This document shows, piece after piece, positions 8,195 through 14,948 of a DNA stretch of 64,000 nucleotides; the first letter of the stretch is position 1; each line of letters opens with the position of its first letter. Source of the stretch: an uncultured Oscillospiraceae bacterium (GTDB lineage: Bacteria > Bacillota > Clostridia > Oscillospirales > Oscillospiraceae); assembly GCA_910585265.1 (NCBI GenBank), contig CAJUCA010000008.1, positions 1 to 64,000 on the forward strand. The letters are read 5' to 3'. The notes beneath the pieces were generated by a model. That model made no database searches, had not been told where the DNA came from, and saw nothing but the letters and a program-made list of their open reading frames with translations. Made by a program: the position numbers and the translations under genes.

Positions 8195-8272
8195 ATGCGG
8201 ATCACGCTTCATATCGGACAGTTCACTGTTACGATCATCGTGAAAAGCAGAAACCGCCACTCCCGCAAGTGA
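8195..8272 (+). CDS. Small hydrophobic/basic peptide, putative type I toxin
   Basis: A 25-codon ORF: a short hydrophobic stretch (ITLHIGQFTVTIIV, residues 3-16) followed by a strongly basic tail (KSRNRHSRK). An in-frame ATG at 8171 would give 33 residues, but 8195 has AAAGGGGGTG upstream. That Shine-Dalgarno sits in a small hairpin (CCCC 8175-8178, GAAA loop, GGGG 8183-8186), so translation is probably restricted in the native RNA. Size, composition and RNA context match type I toxins; I cannot assign it to a named family. Its stop codon lies inside the terminator hairpin at 8249-8280. Confidence 0.65.
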   Translation: MRITLHIGQFTVTIIVKSRNRHSRK

Positions 8273-8336
8273 CGGTTTCTTGATATAGAAATTAACACTT
8301 CGTCGGACTAACCGCCTTGACGCACGGTGTCCTTCT
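8247..8336 (-). ncRNA. Predicted antisense RNA (antitoxin) of the small-ORF unit
   Basis: A perfect-consensus promoter at 8343-8371 on the minus strand would start an RNA near 8336 that runs against the 3' half of the small-ORF mRNA and stops at the hairpin 8249-8280, followed on this strand by CTTTTC. The predicted RNA is about 90 nt and complementary to the last third of the ORF and to its 3' untranslated region. No expression evidence is available from sequence alone. Confidence 0.65.
8249..8280. terminator. Hairpin terminator shared by sense and antisense RNAs
   Basis: AGAAACCG (8249-8256) pairs with CGGTTTCT (8273-8280) and CACT with AGTG, with one mismatch between, around a 6-base loop. 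On the minus strand it is followed by CTTTTC, on the plus strand by TGATATAG, so it is the better terminator for the antisense RNA. Confidence 0.7.
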
Positions 8337-8342
8337 GTTTTT

Positions 8343-8371
8343 ATTATAACCGCAAGCCCCGGCGTTGTCAA
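8343..8371 (-). promoter_or_regulatory. Perfect-consensus promoter for the antisense RNA
   Basis: On the minus strand TTGACA (8371-8366), a 17-bp spacer and TATAAT (8348-8343) match the housekeeping sigma consensus at all twelve positions. It points toward the small ORF and has no other gene to serve before the ORF's own terminator. Confidence 0.88.
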
Positions 8372-8394
8372 GGGGCGGAAGCAAAAGGCGAACA

Positions 8395-8429
8395 GCAAAA
8401 GCCCGCCGGGTGATCCGGCGGGCTTTTGC
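8395..8429. terminator. Bidirectional intrinsic terminator
   Basis: A 15-bp stem (GCAAAAGCCCGCCGG and its complement, loop GTGAT) with A- and T-runs at its base. It ends the minus-strand SLH gene that stops at 8460 and insulates the small-ORF unit. Confidence 0.85.
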
Positions 8430-8459
8430 CGGGGCTATTGGAACAGGAAAGGAATAGGT

Positions 8460-10841
8460 TTAGGTGCCGTCGCCCTGGCCATCGCCCTCGGTGGTGTCGG
8501 GGGTATAGGTCGTGCCACAGAAGTCGCACTTCTGGTTGGCCGTGTGAGTTTTTTCTACCGTTTTTTCAGTGCAAGTGCCTACTTGGCTCGCACAAGTGCC
8601 AACACACTTGGAGCCATCTTGTGAGGCCTGGTACTGGTAGTCATGGGTATGCTCTACAGGCTCGGGATCAGGCGTTGCCGCGGGCAGGGTTGCGCCGCAA
8701 GTACCACACGTTGCACCGGGCGCAGTGCTGCCATGGTCACACTTGTGAGCCGAGTTGTTCTTGCAGACACCATCCTTGTTGCTCCAGTCGTGCTTGGTGG
8801 AATCGATAGCGATTTCCTCAACCTTCTCATACTTGCAGATTGAGCAAGTAGATGTCTTGCTGCCCTTTTCGGTGCAGTTGGGTTCCTTGGAGGTTTGAGC
8901 TTCACCAAACGTATGGGCATCAGACTTGGTATAACCGCACACGCATTTGCCAGTGTGCTTCTCAGCGGTCTTGGTATCATACGTCAGAGTATGCGCAGAA
9001 CTGGTACCCTTAGCATCACAGTATTTGCACAAGTTGTAATGCCCGTTCTCGTCATAGCCTTTGCGATTATCTGCGGTGAAATCGTGCTCGAGCACCGCGA
9101 TATCCTCTACCGAGCTCTGAGTACAGCCAGGATTCGCGCAGGCCACAGTCTTTTTCCCCACTGCGGAGCAGGTGGGCTGCTTTGTTACAGTGATCTTGGT
9201 CAGGCTGTGCCCAGTCTTGGTGATGGTTACAGTACCCTTCGCGCCGCAGACGCCGCAAGTATACGTACCAATACCATCTACCGTACAGGTCGCAGCAGTG
9301 GTAGTCTGGGCTTCGCCCCAAGTATGACCGTCTTTGCAGTCGTCAGCATTTCCTCCAGTGATGTTTTCGTCCGCAATTTCGCCAGAACCGGGCACAGTAG
9401 GTGTACTCGGCGTACCAGCAGAATCTTCAACGTCACCACGGTTATCTTCATCCGGAGTGCCAGTGGAGCCGGAGGTGCTGTCATCGGGAGTGCTGGGCTT
9501 ATTGCCGCCAGTGGAGCCGCCGCCGATGGGATAGCTGGGGGTGCTGGGGGTGGTGGCGATCACGTCGCCGTTGGCGTCGGTGACGGACCCGGTGCCCTCG
9601 GTCTTGTTCACCTTCACGTCACCCGCCACGGTGACGGACACGTCGGACTTCACGGTGGTGATGGTGGTGCCCTGCTCGCCGGTGACGGTGGACCCGGCGG
9701 CGGTGGCGGCCACGTCCACGGTGGCGACAGCCGCGCCGTTGGTGAGGGCCACGCTGGCGTTGGAGGCGTTCACTGCGACGGTGGTCACCTTGGCGTTGTC
9801 CAGCTCCACCTTGGCGGTGCTGCTGACTTCCACGGTGCCCACGGTGGCGTCTTTGACCACCACGGGGGCGTCACCCTCCACGGCGACCTTAGCCACGCTG
9901 CCCTGGACGGTGACGGTGTCGGTGCCGCCGACCACGGCCACCTCGGCCACGGAGCTGGCCTTGTCGGCCACGATGCGGACGGGGCCGGCGATCTTGGACA
10001 CCAGCACCTGGCTGCTGTCGCTGTTGATGAAGTGGATGGAGTTGACGCCGCCGCCGCGGACGACCACGCGGCCCTCGATGGTGACGTTCTCAAAGAACAC
10101 ATCGCCCTCGCCCACGCCCTCGCCGATGATCACGTCGCCGTGGACGGTGGTGTCCTTCACGGTGACGCCGGGGACATTGATCATCACGGCCTTGCCGCCC
10201 AGCTCGGTGACGGTTCCGGCGGTGCTGATGTAGTCGCCGAAGATGTTAAACATCACCTGGGCGAACTCCTGGCGGGTGATATTGCCCTTGGGGTTGAGCT
10301 TGCCGCTGCTGCCGTTGACGTACCCGGCGGCGACCATGGCGGCCACCTCGCCGGAGGCCCAGCCGGAGATCTGGGCGGCGTCGGTGAACTGGGCCAGGAC
10401 AGAGGAGCTTCCGGCCTCCAGCTTCAGCGCGCGGGCCAGGACGGCGAAGGCCTGCTCCCGGGAGATGTTCCTGCCGGGCTCAAAGGTGCCGTTGTTGTTG
10501 CCGTTCATGATCTCCATGAACACGGCACCGGGGACGGCGTTCTGAGTGACGTACCAGGCGTCAGCCTTCACATCGGAGAAGCCGGAGACGCTGGCACTCT
10601 GGGTGGTGCCGAAGGCGCGGACCAGGATGGCCGCCATTTCGGCGCGGGTGAGGTAATCGGTGGGATGCAGGAGGCCGTCGGAGCCGTTCAGAAGGCCGTT
10701 TTCCACGGCGGCCTCCAGGGGGGCCTTGGCCCAGTTGTCGGGCATATCCGTGAAGTCTGCCGCGGACGCCCAGGTGGTCAGGGTGAGGGTCATCGCCAGC
10801 GTCAGCACCACGGCGAAGATCCTCTTGCTGAGGGTTTTCAT
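8460..10841 (-). CDS. SLH-domain surface protein with beta-helix-like repeats and a Cys-rich C-terminus
   Basis: The 793-residue protein has a signal peptide (about 1-27, ending ASA), three SLH motifs (about 29-205; FTDMPDNWA, FSDVKADAWY, FTDAAQISGWA) for anchoring to cell-wall polymer, a Val/Thr/Ala-rich region of short repeats (about 210-420) suggestive of a beta-helix, a Ser/Thr/Pro/Gly linker (about 430-490), and a C-terminal third with repeated CxxC pairs (YTCGVCGAKG, TCSICKYEK, CDFCGTTY). Such TC..GxxTYxCxxCG repeats recur in clostridial surface proteins; their function is not known to me. It is divergent from an XRE regulator and preceded by a strong promoter and AAAGGAG. Confidence 0.88.
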   Translation of the reverse strand: MKTLSKRIFAVVLTLAMTLTLTTWASAADFTDMPDNWAKAPLEAAVENGLLNGSDGLLHPTDYLTRAEMAAILVRAFGTTQSASVSGFSDVKADAWYVTQNAVPGAVFMEIMNGNNNGTFEPGRNISREQAFAVLARALKLEAGSSSVLAQFTDAAQISGWASGEVAAMVAAGYVNGSSGKLNPKGNITRQEFAQVMFNIFGDYISTAGTVTELGGKAVMINVPGVTVKDTTVHGDVIIGEGVGEGDVFFENVTIEGRVVVRGGGVNSIHFINSDSSQVLVSKIAGPVRIVADKASSVAEVAVVGGTDTVTVQGSVAKVAVEGDAPVVVKDATVGTVEVSSTAKVELDNAKVTTVAVNASNASVALTNGAAVATVDVAATAAGSTVTGEQGTTITTVKSDVSVTVAGDVKVNKTEGTGSVTDANGDVIATTPSTPSYPIGGGSTGGNKPSTPDDSTSGSTGTPDEDNRGDVEDSAGTPSTPTVPGSGEIADENITGGNADDCKDGHTWGEAQTTTAATCTVDGIGTYTCGVCGAKGTVTITKTGHSLTKITVTKQPTCSAVGKKTVACANPGCTQSSVEDIAVLEHDFTADNRKGYDENGHYNLCKYCDAKGTSSAHTLTYDTKTAEKHTGKCVCGYTKSDAHTFGEAQTSKEPNCTEKGSKTSTCSICKYEKVEEIAIDSTKHDWSNKDGVCKNNSAHKCDHGSTAPGATCGTCGATLPAATPDPEPVEHTHDYQYQASQDGSKCVGTCASQVGTCTEKTVEKTHTANQKCDFCGTTYTPDTTEGDGQGDGT

Positions 10842-10889
10842 GTTTACCTATCTCCTTTCCTGAGTGGGAAAATCAGGCACGGTGGCCTG

Positions 10890-10942
10890 TAGTAATACTA
10901 TATACCATCTTTCGGCAGAAGTCAACTATTAGTCGTAAACTA
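10890..10942 (-). promoter_or_regulatory. Promoter of the SLH gene with two flanking palindromes
   Basis: On the minus strand TTGACT (10925-10920), a 17-bp spacer and TATAGT (10902-10897). One palindrome, TAGTAATACTA (10890-10900), overlaps the -10; a second, TAGTCGTAAACTA (10930-10942), lies just upstream of the -35. Both share TAGT/ACTA half-sites and could be bound by the adjacent XRE-type regulator. Confidence 0.72.
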
Positions 10943-10994
10943 CACCAATAGAAAATGCCATGCCGATACACTATGAGTAAAGGAGTGATTGCCC

Positions 10995-11297
10995 ATGGTT
11001 GAGCTGGCAGACCGCCTCCGGGAGCTGCGGCAGGAGCGGGGCTGGACGCAGGGCCGGGTGGCGGAGCGGCTTGGTGTGACGCCCTCGGTGATTTCCGCCT
11101 ATGAGAATGGTATACGTCAACCATCCTATGAAGTTCTGATAAAATTAGCACGGCTTTATGGGGTAACGTCGGATTATCTTTTGGGGATCAGCGGCAGGCG
11201 CACCCCGGACAGTCAGCACCTTGTAAGCCTGGACAGGCTGTCCCCCACCAACATCGCCCTGGTGAGCCAGCTCATCCGGGCGTTGGGGGAGATGTGA
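10995..11297 (+). CDS. XRE-family helix-turn-helix regulator
   Basis: A 100-residue protein with a Cro/C1-type HTH at about residues 4-58 (LRELRQERGWTQGRVAERLG, then SVISAYENGIRQPSYEVLIK, YGVTSDYLLG). The C-terminal 40 residues form no recognised domain. ATG 10995 follows AGGAG; the TTG at 10989 is less likely. It is divergent from the SLH surface-protein gene and may regulate it through the palindromes at 10890-10942. Its TGA stop codon forms the left flank of the hairpin element at 11298-11379. Confidence 0.88.
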   Translation: MVELADRLRELRQERGWTQGRVAERLGVTPSVISAYENGIRQPSYEVLIKLARLYGVTSDYLLGISGRRTPDSQHLVSLDRLSPTNIALVSQLIRALGEM

Positions 11298-11379
11298 GAA
11301 CCTGCATTCACAGCCGAAGATGCCGGGTGGACAAAAAAAGCCCCGTCCAGACGGCGTTTGAGGTTGTGGATGCAGGTTC
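11298..11379. repeat. Internally deleted copy (82 bp) of the dispersed hairpin element, inverted
   Basis: The ends GAACCTGCATTCACA and TGTGGATGCAGGTTC are the element's terminal inverted repeats. Read on the minus strand, it matches the left end of the copy at 3562 (CAACCTCAAACGCCGTCTGG) and then jumps to that copy's right end (CCGGCAT, TTCGGCTGT), lacking the AATACACAAAGTATT apex. Flanks are TGA (11295-11297, the XRE stop codon) and TAA (11380-11382). Confidence 0.8.
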
Positions 11380-11385
11380 TAAGAG

Positions 11386-11422
11386 AACAGCCCGTCCCCG
11401 GAAGCGGGGACGGGCTGTTTTA
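11386..11422. terminator. Intrinsic terminator between XRE gene and VanZ-like gene
   Basis: A 15-bp stem (AACAGCCCGTCCCCG and complement, GAAG loop) followed by TTTTA; it lies between two convergent genes and can serve both. Confidence 0.85.
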
Positions 11423-12862
11423 CTATGCCAGGGCGGGGACGAATACGCGCCAGGAGCATCCGTCCCGGAGGGTTTCGTCGTTGCTGTCCGAGAGGCTGAA
11501 GTAGTACACGGGCTGGCGGAAGCCCTTGCTGTCGGTGAGGTATTCCAGGTCGCAGGCGGTGACATGGACCTCCCCCTGGGTGGTGTCCACGAAGCCGAAG
11601 GCGAAGGCGTTGGTGTGGTCGAAGCGGCCCGCGCAGAGGCGGCGGTAGGCCTCCTGCTGGGAGATCACCGGGGCGTCCCCGTGGAGGGTGACGGCGGCCA
11701 TGGCACTGTCCACCTTGTAGAGCCTGCCGCTTTTGGAGACCCGGCATTCTATGGAGCCGTCGTAGAACAGGCCGTCCTGCTCCAGGTTGGCGGCGCGGAA
11801 GGTGTATCTGCCCTTGCCCTCGTCGTAGAATCTGGCGGCGGCGGGGAGGGGTACGCCCAGCTCGTCCAGGGCGGCGCGGAGGTCCGCTTCGGTGGCGGTG
11901 CCCCAGCCGTCGTGTCTGTCCTCCACCCGGTAGTCGCTGTATCGGTAGGAGCGGTCGTTGTGATCCACAATGATGCCGAAGGTGCTGTGGTCGGAGTAGT
12001 AGGTGGTGTTGTCGTAATAGATGATGTCAAACCGATCGCCGCTGATATCCACCCCCCGGCGTTGGGCGAAGTCCAGGGCGAACTCGTCGCAGGTCGCTTT
12101 GGTGAAGGGCTCCGCCCAGTACACCCCGGCGGGGCCGGGTTCATCGGACAGGGGGCAGTCCAGCACCCACCGCGTCCCGCTGGTATCGGCGGGGGCCACG
12201 GGGATGGGGCTGTCCGCCAGATTGCCGTAGGGCTGGAGCTGGTAGACCAGGAAGATGCCCGCCAGCACGGCGGCGGACAGGGCGGGCAGGATGGTGTAAA
12301 GGCCCGCCGCCTTCCACTCCCTGCGGGAGAGGCTGAGGGCGGCGAGGCACAGGCAGAAGCCCAGCGCGGCCCCCAGGGTGTTACAGAACAGGTCGTCCAC
12401 GTCGGCCTGCCCCCGTCCGGTGAAATACTGGATGATCTCGATGGCGAGGGAGGTGGACAGCCCCGCCGCCAGCGTCCAGTACCACCGCTGGAACCGGGGG
12501 AAGGCCAGGGGCAGAAGCACGCCGAACGGTATAAACATGGCGATATTCAACAGTGGGTTGAGCCAGATTTGCAGGGTAAAGGCGTTCCACGCCTCCCAGA
12601 AGGCCAGGAACAGGTGGGTCTGCACCCAGAGGCGCATTCCCGGATTGGCGGTGCGGATCAGCAGGGTGATGGTGACCAGCCCCGCCAGATAGCAGGCCAG
12701 CAGGGCGATGGCGGCGGCCCGCCGGACGGGGATGGGACGGCCCCGGTCCTTCCGCCACACGTAGTACAGGAACAACGCCCCGCCCGCCAGCAGGGCGGCC
12801 AGCAGCGCGGGAGCCAGGGCCTTGGAAAAGTACCGCAGGATGGTGTTGATGAAGTCGTGCAT
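11423..12862 (-). CDS. VanZ-family membrane protein with a large extracytoplasmic C-terminal region
   Basis: The 479-residue product has about six hydrophobic segments in its first 240 residues, including the VanZ signatures NIAMFIPFGVLLPL and IEIIQYFTGRGQADVDDLFCNTLGA (quoted in parts), then about 240 residues of mostly soluble sequence with no family I recognise. VanZ proteins are membrane proteins; the original confers low-level teicoplanin resistance, but most homologues are uncharacterised. The start at 12862 was chosen for its GGGAG site rather than an upstream ATG at 12937. It is on the same strand as the two-component genes upstream and may belong to their regulon. Confidence 0.82.
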   Translation of the reverse strand: MHDFINTILRYFSKALAPALLAALLAGGALFLYYVWRKDRGRPIPVRRAAAIALLACYLAGLVTITLLIRTANPGMRLWVQTHLFLAFWEAWNAFTLQIWLNPLLNIAMFIPFGVLLPLAFPRFQRWYWTLAAGLSTSLAIEIIQYFTGRGQADVDDLFCNTLGAALGFCLCLAALSLSRREWKAAGLYTILPALSAAVLAGIFLVYQLQPYGNLADSPIPVAPADTSGTRWVLDCPLSDEPGPAGVYWAEPFTKATCDEFALDFAQRRGVDISGDRFDIIYYDNTTYYSDHSTFGIIVDHNDRSYRYSDYRVEDRHDGWGTATEADLRAALDELGVPLPAAARFYDEGKGRYTFRAANLEQDGLFYDGSIECRVSKSGRLYKVDSAMAAVTLHGDAPVISQQEAYRRLCAGRFDHTNAFAFGFVDTTQGEVHVTACDLEYLTDSKGFRQPVYYFSLSDSNDETLRDGCSWRVFVPALA

Positions 12863-12955
12863 GGGGGCTTCTCCCTTCTCTGTGTCTTCCCCTGATTGTA
12901 CCAGATGGGGGCGGGAAATGTGTGGCGGGATTCTCACGAAAACCTTGTGATTTTC

Positions 12956-14044
12956 TTACGATTTGGGGAGGGCCACCTGGAAGGTGGTGAGGCCGTCCCC
13001 GCTGTGGGCGGAAATTGTGCCGCCGTGAAGCTCCACGATCTCCTTGGCGATGGCCAGGCCCAGGCCCGCCCCTCCCGTCCGGGCGGCGCGGGAGGAGTCC
13101 AGGCGGAAGAAGCGGTCGAAAACGCGCTCCAGCTTCTCCGGGGGGATGGTGGCCCCCCGGTTGGTGAAGGTGAGGAGCACGGCGTGTTCCTCCACTGCGG
13201 CGGCGATCTCCACCTGGGTGTCGGGATCGCTGTAGTGGCAGGCGTTGCGCAGGAGGTTGTCGAACACCCTTGCCAGCTTGTCCGGGTCGCAGCCGCAGAT
13301 CAGGGACGGGGGCAGAGCCAGGGCGCAGGTGAGGCCGTGCTCGCTGAGCTGGGGCCTGAACTCGTCCGCCACCTGCTGGAGCATCCGGGTCAGGTCAATG
13401 GGACGCCGTTCCAGCTCCAGGTGGGTGAGGCTGAAGCGGGTGATGTCGAAAAACTCGTCGATCAGATCCTCCAGCCGCTCCGCCTTGTCCAGGGCCACCC
13501 CGGTGTACCGGGCCCGGAATTCCGGGGACAGCCCCGGCTCGTCCCGCAGGAGGGTGAGGTAGCCGACGACGCTGGTGAGGGGCGTTTTCAGGTCGTGGGC
13601 CAGGTAGACGATGAGGTCGTTTTTTCGCTGCTCCGCGTCCTTGACCGCCAGGGCGGAGCGCAGGGCCTGCTCCCGGGCCAGGTTGAGCTGGGTCTGCACC
13701 TGCTCCATCTCGGCGGGGAGGGCGATAGGCTCCTCGGTGGGGTGGGAAAGGGCCTGGGCGGCGTCCACCAGGGCGTCCAGACAGCGCAGGGAGCGGGCAA
13801 TGAAGCGGAGGCAGATCACGAAGCCCCCCGCCGCCGTCACCAGCAGGTAGAGCGGGGCCACATTCAGGTGGGCCCAGCTGACGAAGCGGTAGAGCACTCC
13901 GGTGCCGTCCCAGCTGGAGGCGGCGGCGATGTAGTAGCACAGCACCGCCACCGCCGCCGTCCACAAGGCCCAGGCCAGCAGGGACAGGAGGCAGCGCGTC
14001 CAGAGCTGGCGGGACAGGCGGCTGTTGTAATTGGAGTTATTCAA
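12956..14044 (-). CDS. Sensor histidine kinase (VanS-like architecture)
   Basis: A 362-residue kinase with two membrane segments (about 20-43 and 63-80) bounding a very short external loop, a HisKA domain with the phospho-acceptor His at about residue 150 (YLAHDLKTPLTSVVGY), an N-box NLLRNACHYS, and a G-box GGAGLGLAIAK. It should phosphorylate the response regulator encoded directly upstream, with which it overlaps by 8 bases. The short sensor loop suggests intramembrane or membrane-associated sensing. No vanHAX genes are nearby, so it is not evidence for vancomycin resistance. Confidence 0.92.
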   Translation of the reverse strand: MNNSNYNSRLSRQLWTRCLLSLLAWALWTAAVAVLCYYIAAASSWDGTGVLYRFVSWAHLNVAPLYLLVTAAGGFVICLRFIARSLRCLDALVDAAQALSHPTEEPIALPAEMEQVQTQLNLAREQALRSALAVKDAEQRKNDLIVYLAHDLKTPLTSVVGYLTLLRDEPGLSPEFRARYTGVALDKAERLEDLIDEFFDITRFSLTHLELERRPIDLTRMLQQVADEFRPQLSEHGLTCALALPPSLICGCDPDKLARVFDNLLRNACHYSDPDTQVEIAAAVEEHAVLLTFTNRGATIPPEKLERVFDRFFRLDSSRAARTGGAGLGLAIAKEIVELHGGTISAHSGDGLTTFQVALPKS

Positions 14045-14729
14045 TGGTGTAGCCCACCCCCCACACGGTTTTGATGAAACGGGGCTTCCGGCGTGGCTCG
14101 CGAAGCTTTTCCCGCAGCCGGGCGATGTGGCTCATGACGGTGTTGTTGCTGTCCAGGTACGGCTCTCCCCAGACGGACTCGAACAGCTCCTCGCTGGATA
14201 CCACCCGGCCCCGGTTTTGGCACAGGTGCCAGAGGATGGAAAATTCCAGCGGGGTGAGGGGGATTTCCTCCCCGAACAGGGTGCAGCGGTGGGCGGACAG
14301 GGAGATTTGCAGGCCCCGGAGGTCGTATTCCTCCGGCTGGGCGGGGGCGGCTCCCTGGTTGTAGCGTGTGTACCGGCGGAGCTGGGTTTTTACCCGGGCC
14401 ACCAGCTCCAGGGGGTTGAAGGGCTTGGTGATGTAGTCGTCCGCCCCCAGGGTGAGGCCGGTGATCTTGTCCAGGTCCTCTCCCCGCGCGGTGAGCATGA
14501 GGATGGGGAACAGGTGCTGTTCCCGGATGCGGCGGCACAGGGTAAAGCCGTCCAGGTCGGGGAGCATCACATCCAGGATGGCCAGATCCGGGGGCGCGGC
14601 GTTCACGGACGCCAGGGCGTCTGCGGCGTTGTGGAATTTGTGGACGGTGAAGCCCTCGCCCTGGAGGTAGACCTCCACCAGATCGGCGATGGCGGTTTCG
14701 TCGTCCACCACAAGGATGCGCTGGGACAT
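14037..14729 (-). CDS. OmpR/PhoB-family response regulator
   Basis: A 230-residue regulator: receiver domain (1-120) with acidic pocket DDE (9-11), phospho-acceptor Asp at 53 (LAILDVMLPD) and conserved KPF near residue 103, then a winged-helix DNA-binding domain (about 135-230, LTPLEFSILWHL ... VWGVGYTIE). It overlaps the kinase gene and is preceded by a good promoter. The cognate targets cannot be told; the VanZ-like gene downstream and the surface-protein gene divergent to it are the nearest candidates. Confidence 0.94.
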   Translation of the reverse strand: MSQRILVVDDETAIADLVEVYLQGEGFTVHKFHNAADALASVNAAPPDLAILDVMLPDLDGFTLCRRIREQHLFPILMLTARGEDLDKITGLTLGADDYITKPFNPLELVARVKTQLRRYTRYNQGAAPAQPEEYDLRGLQISLSAHRCTLFGEEIPLTPLEFSILWHLCQNRGRVVSSEELFESVWGEPYLDSNNTVMSHIARLREKLREPRRKPRFIKTVWGVGYTIE

Positions 14730-14773
14730 GGCGGAGCACCTCCTCCCGGAAAATACGTGGGGCAGATGGGGGT

Positions 14774-14802
14774 ATTGTAGCACAAATGGGCGGTTTCGGC
14801 AA
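14774..14802 (-). promoter_or_regulatory. Promoter of the two-component operon
   Basis: On the minus strand TTGCCG (14802-14797), 17-bp spacer, TACAAT (14779-14774), 44 bases upstream of the response-regulator start. No comparably good plus-strand promoter was found for the divergent SLH gene in this interval. Confidence 0.75.
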
Positions 14803-14813
14803 CCGTACCGGGG

Positions 14814-14885
14814 AGAGAGGATGGCCCATCCCCTCTTTTTCGCGTCAAAAAGTTCTCTCCTCAACGGCAAAAATATTTGAGGAGG
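14814..14885 (+). promoter_or_regulatory. Structured 5' leader: terminator-like hairpin plus Shine-Dalgarno-sequestering stem
   Basis: First hairpin: AGAG-A-GGATG / CATCC-C-CTCT (14814-14836) followed by TTTT, resembling an intrinsic terminator. Second: CTCCTCAA (14857-14864) pairs perfectly with TTGAGGAG (14877-14884), which contains the ribosome-binding site for the gene starting at 14896. The identical leader precedes the SLH gene on the opposite strand (22478-22408). Conditional read-through and translation control is an inference. Confidence 0.6.
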
Positions 14886-14948
14886 AAACAATCCAATGAG
14901 AAATTTGAAGAAGTTTCTCGCGCTGGTCCTTGCGATGATGATGACCCT
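14815..14948. repeat. Left arm of a 134-bp perfect inverted repeat
   Basis: These 134 bases, covering the leader and the first 17-18 codons of the SLH gene, are identical base for base to the reverse complement of 22345-22478. Beyond both ends the match stops abruptly: upstream sequences are unrelated and the following signal-peptide codons already show synonymous differences. Confidence 0.95.

Larger units (their letters stand above)
8133..8329. repeat. 12-bp perfect inverted repeat bounding the small-ORF unit
   Basis: CACCGTGCGTCA (8133-8144) and TGACGCACGGTG (8318-8329) are exact complements. Nested inside are GTGTTA (8145-8150) with TAACAC (8293-8298) and GGCGGTT (8158-8164) with AACCGCC (8310-8316). 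Because of this symmetry, the 5' ends of the sense RNA and of the antisense RNA carry the same sequence, and the full-length sense RNA can close on itself end to end, with the closing stem followed by a T-rich tract (about 8333-8345). Confidence 0.85.

Noticed and set aside
11423..14729. VanZ, a VanS-like kinase and a VanR-like regulator in a row
   Set aside because: Not called a glycopeptide-resistance cluster: no vanH, D-Ala-D-Lac ligase or vanX genes are present, and these families are widespread without resistance.
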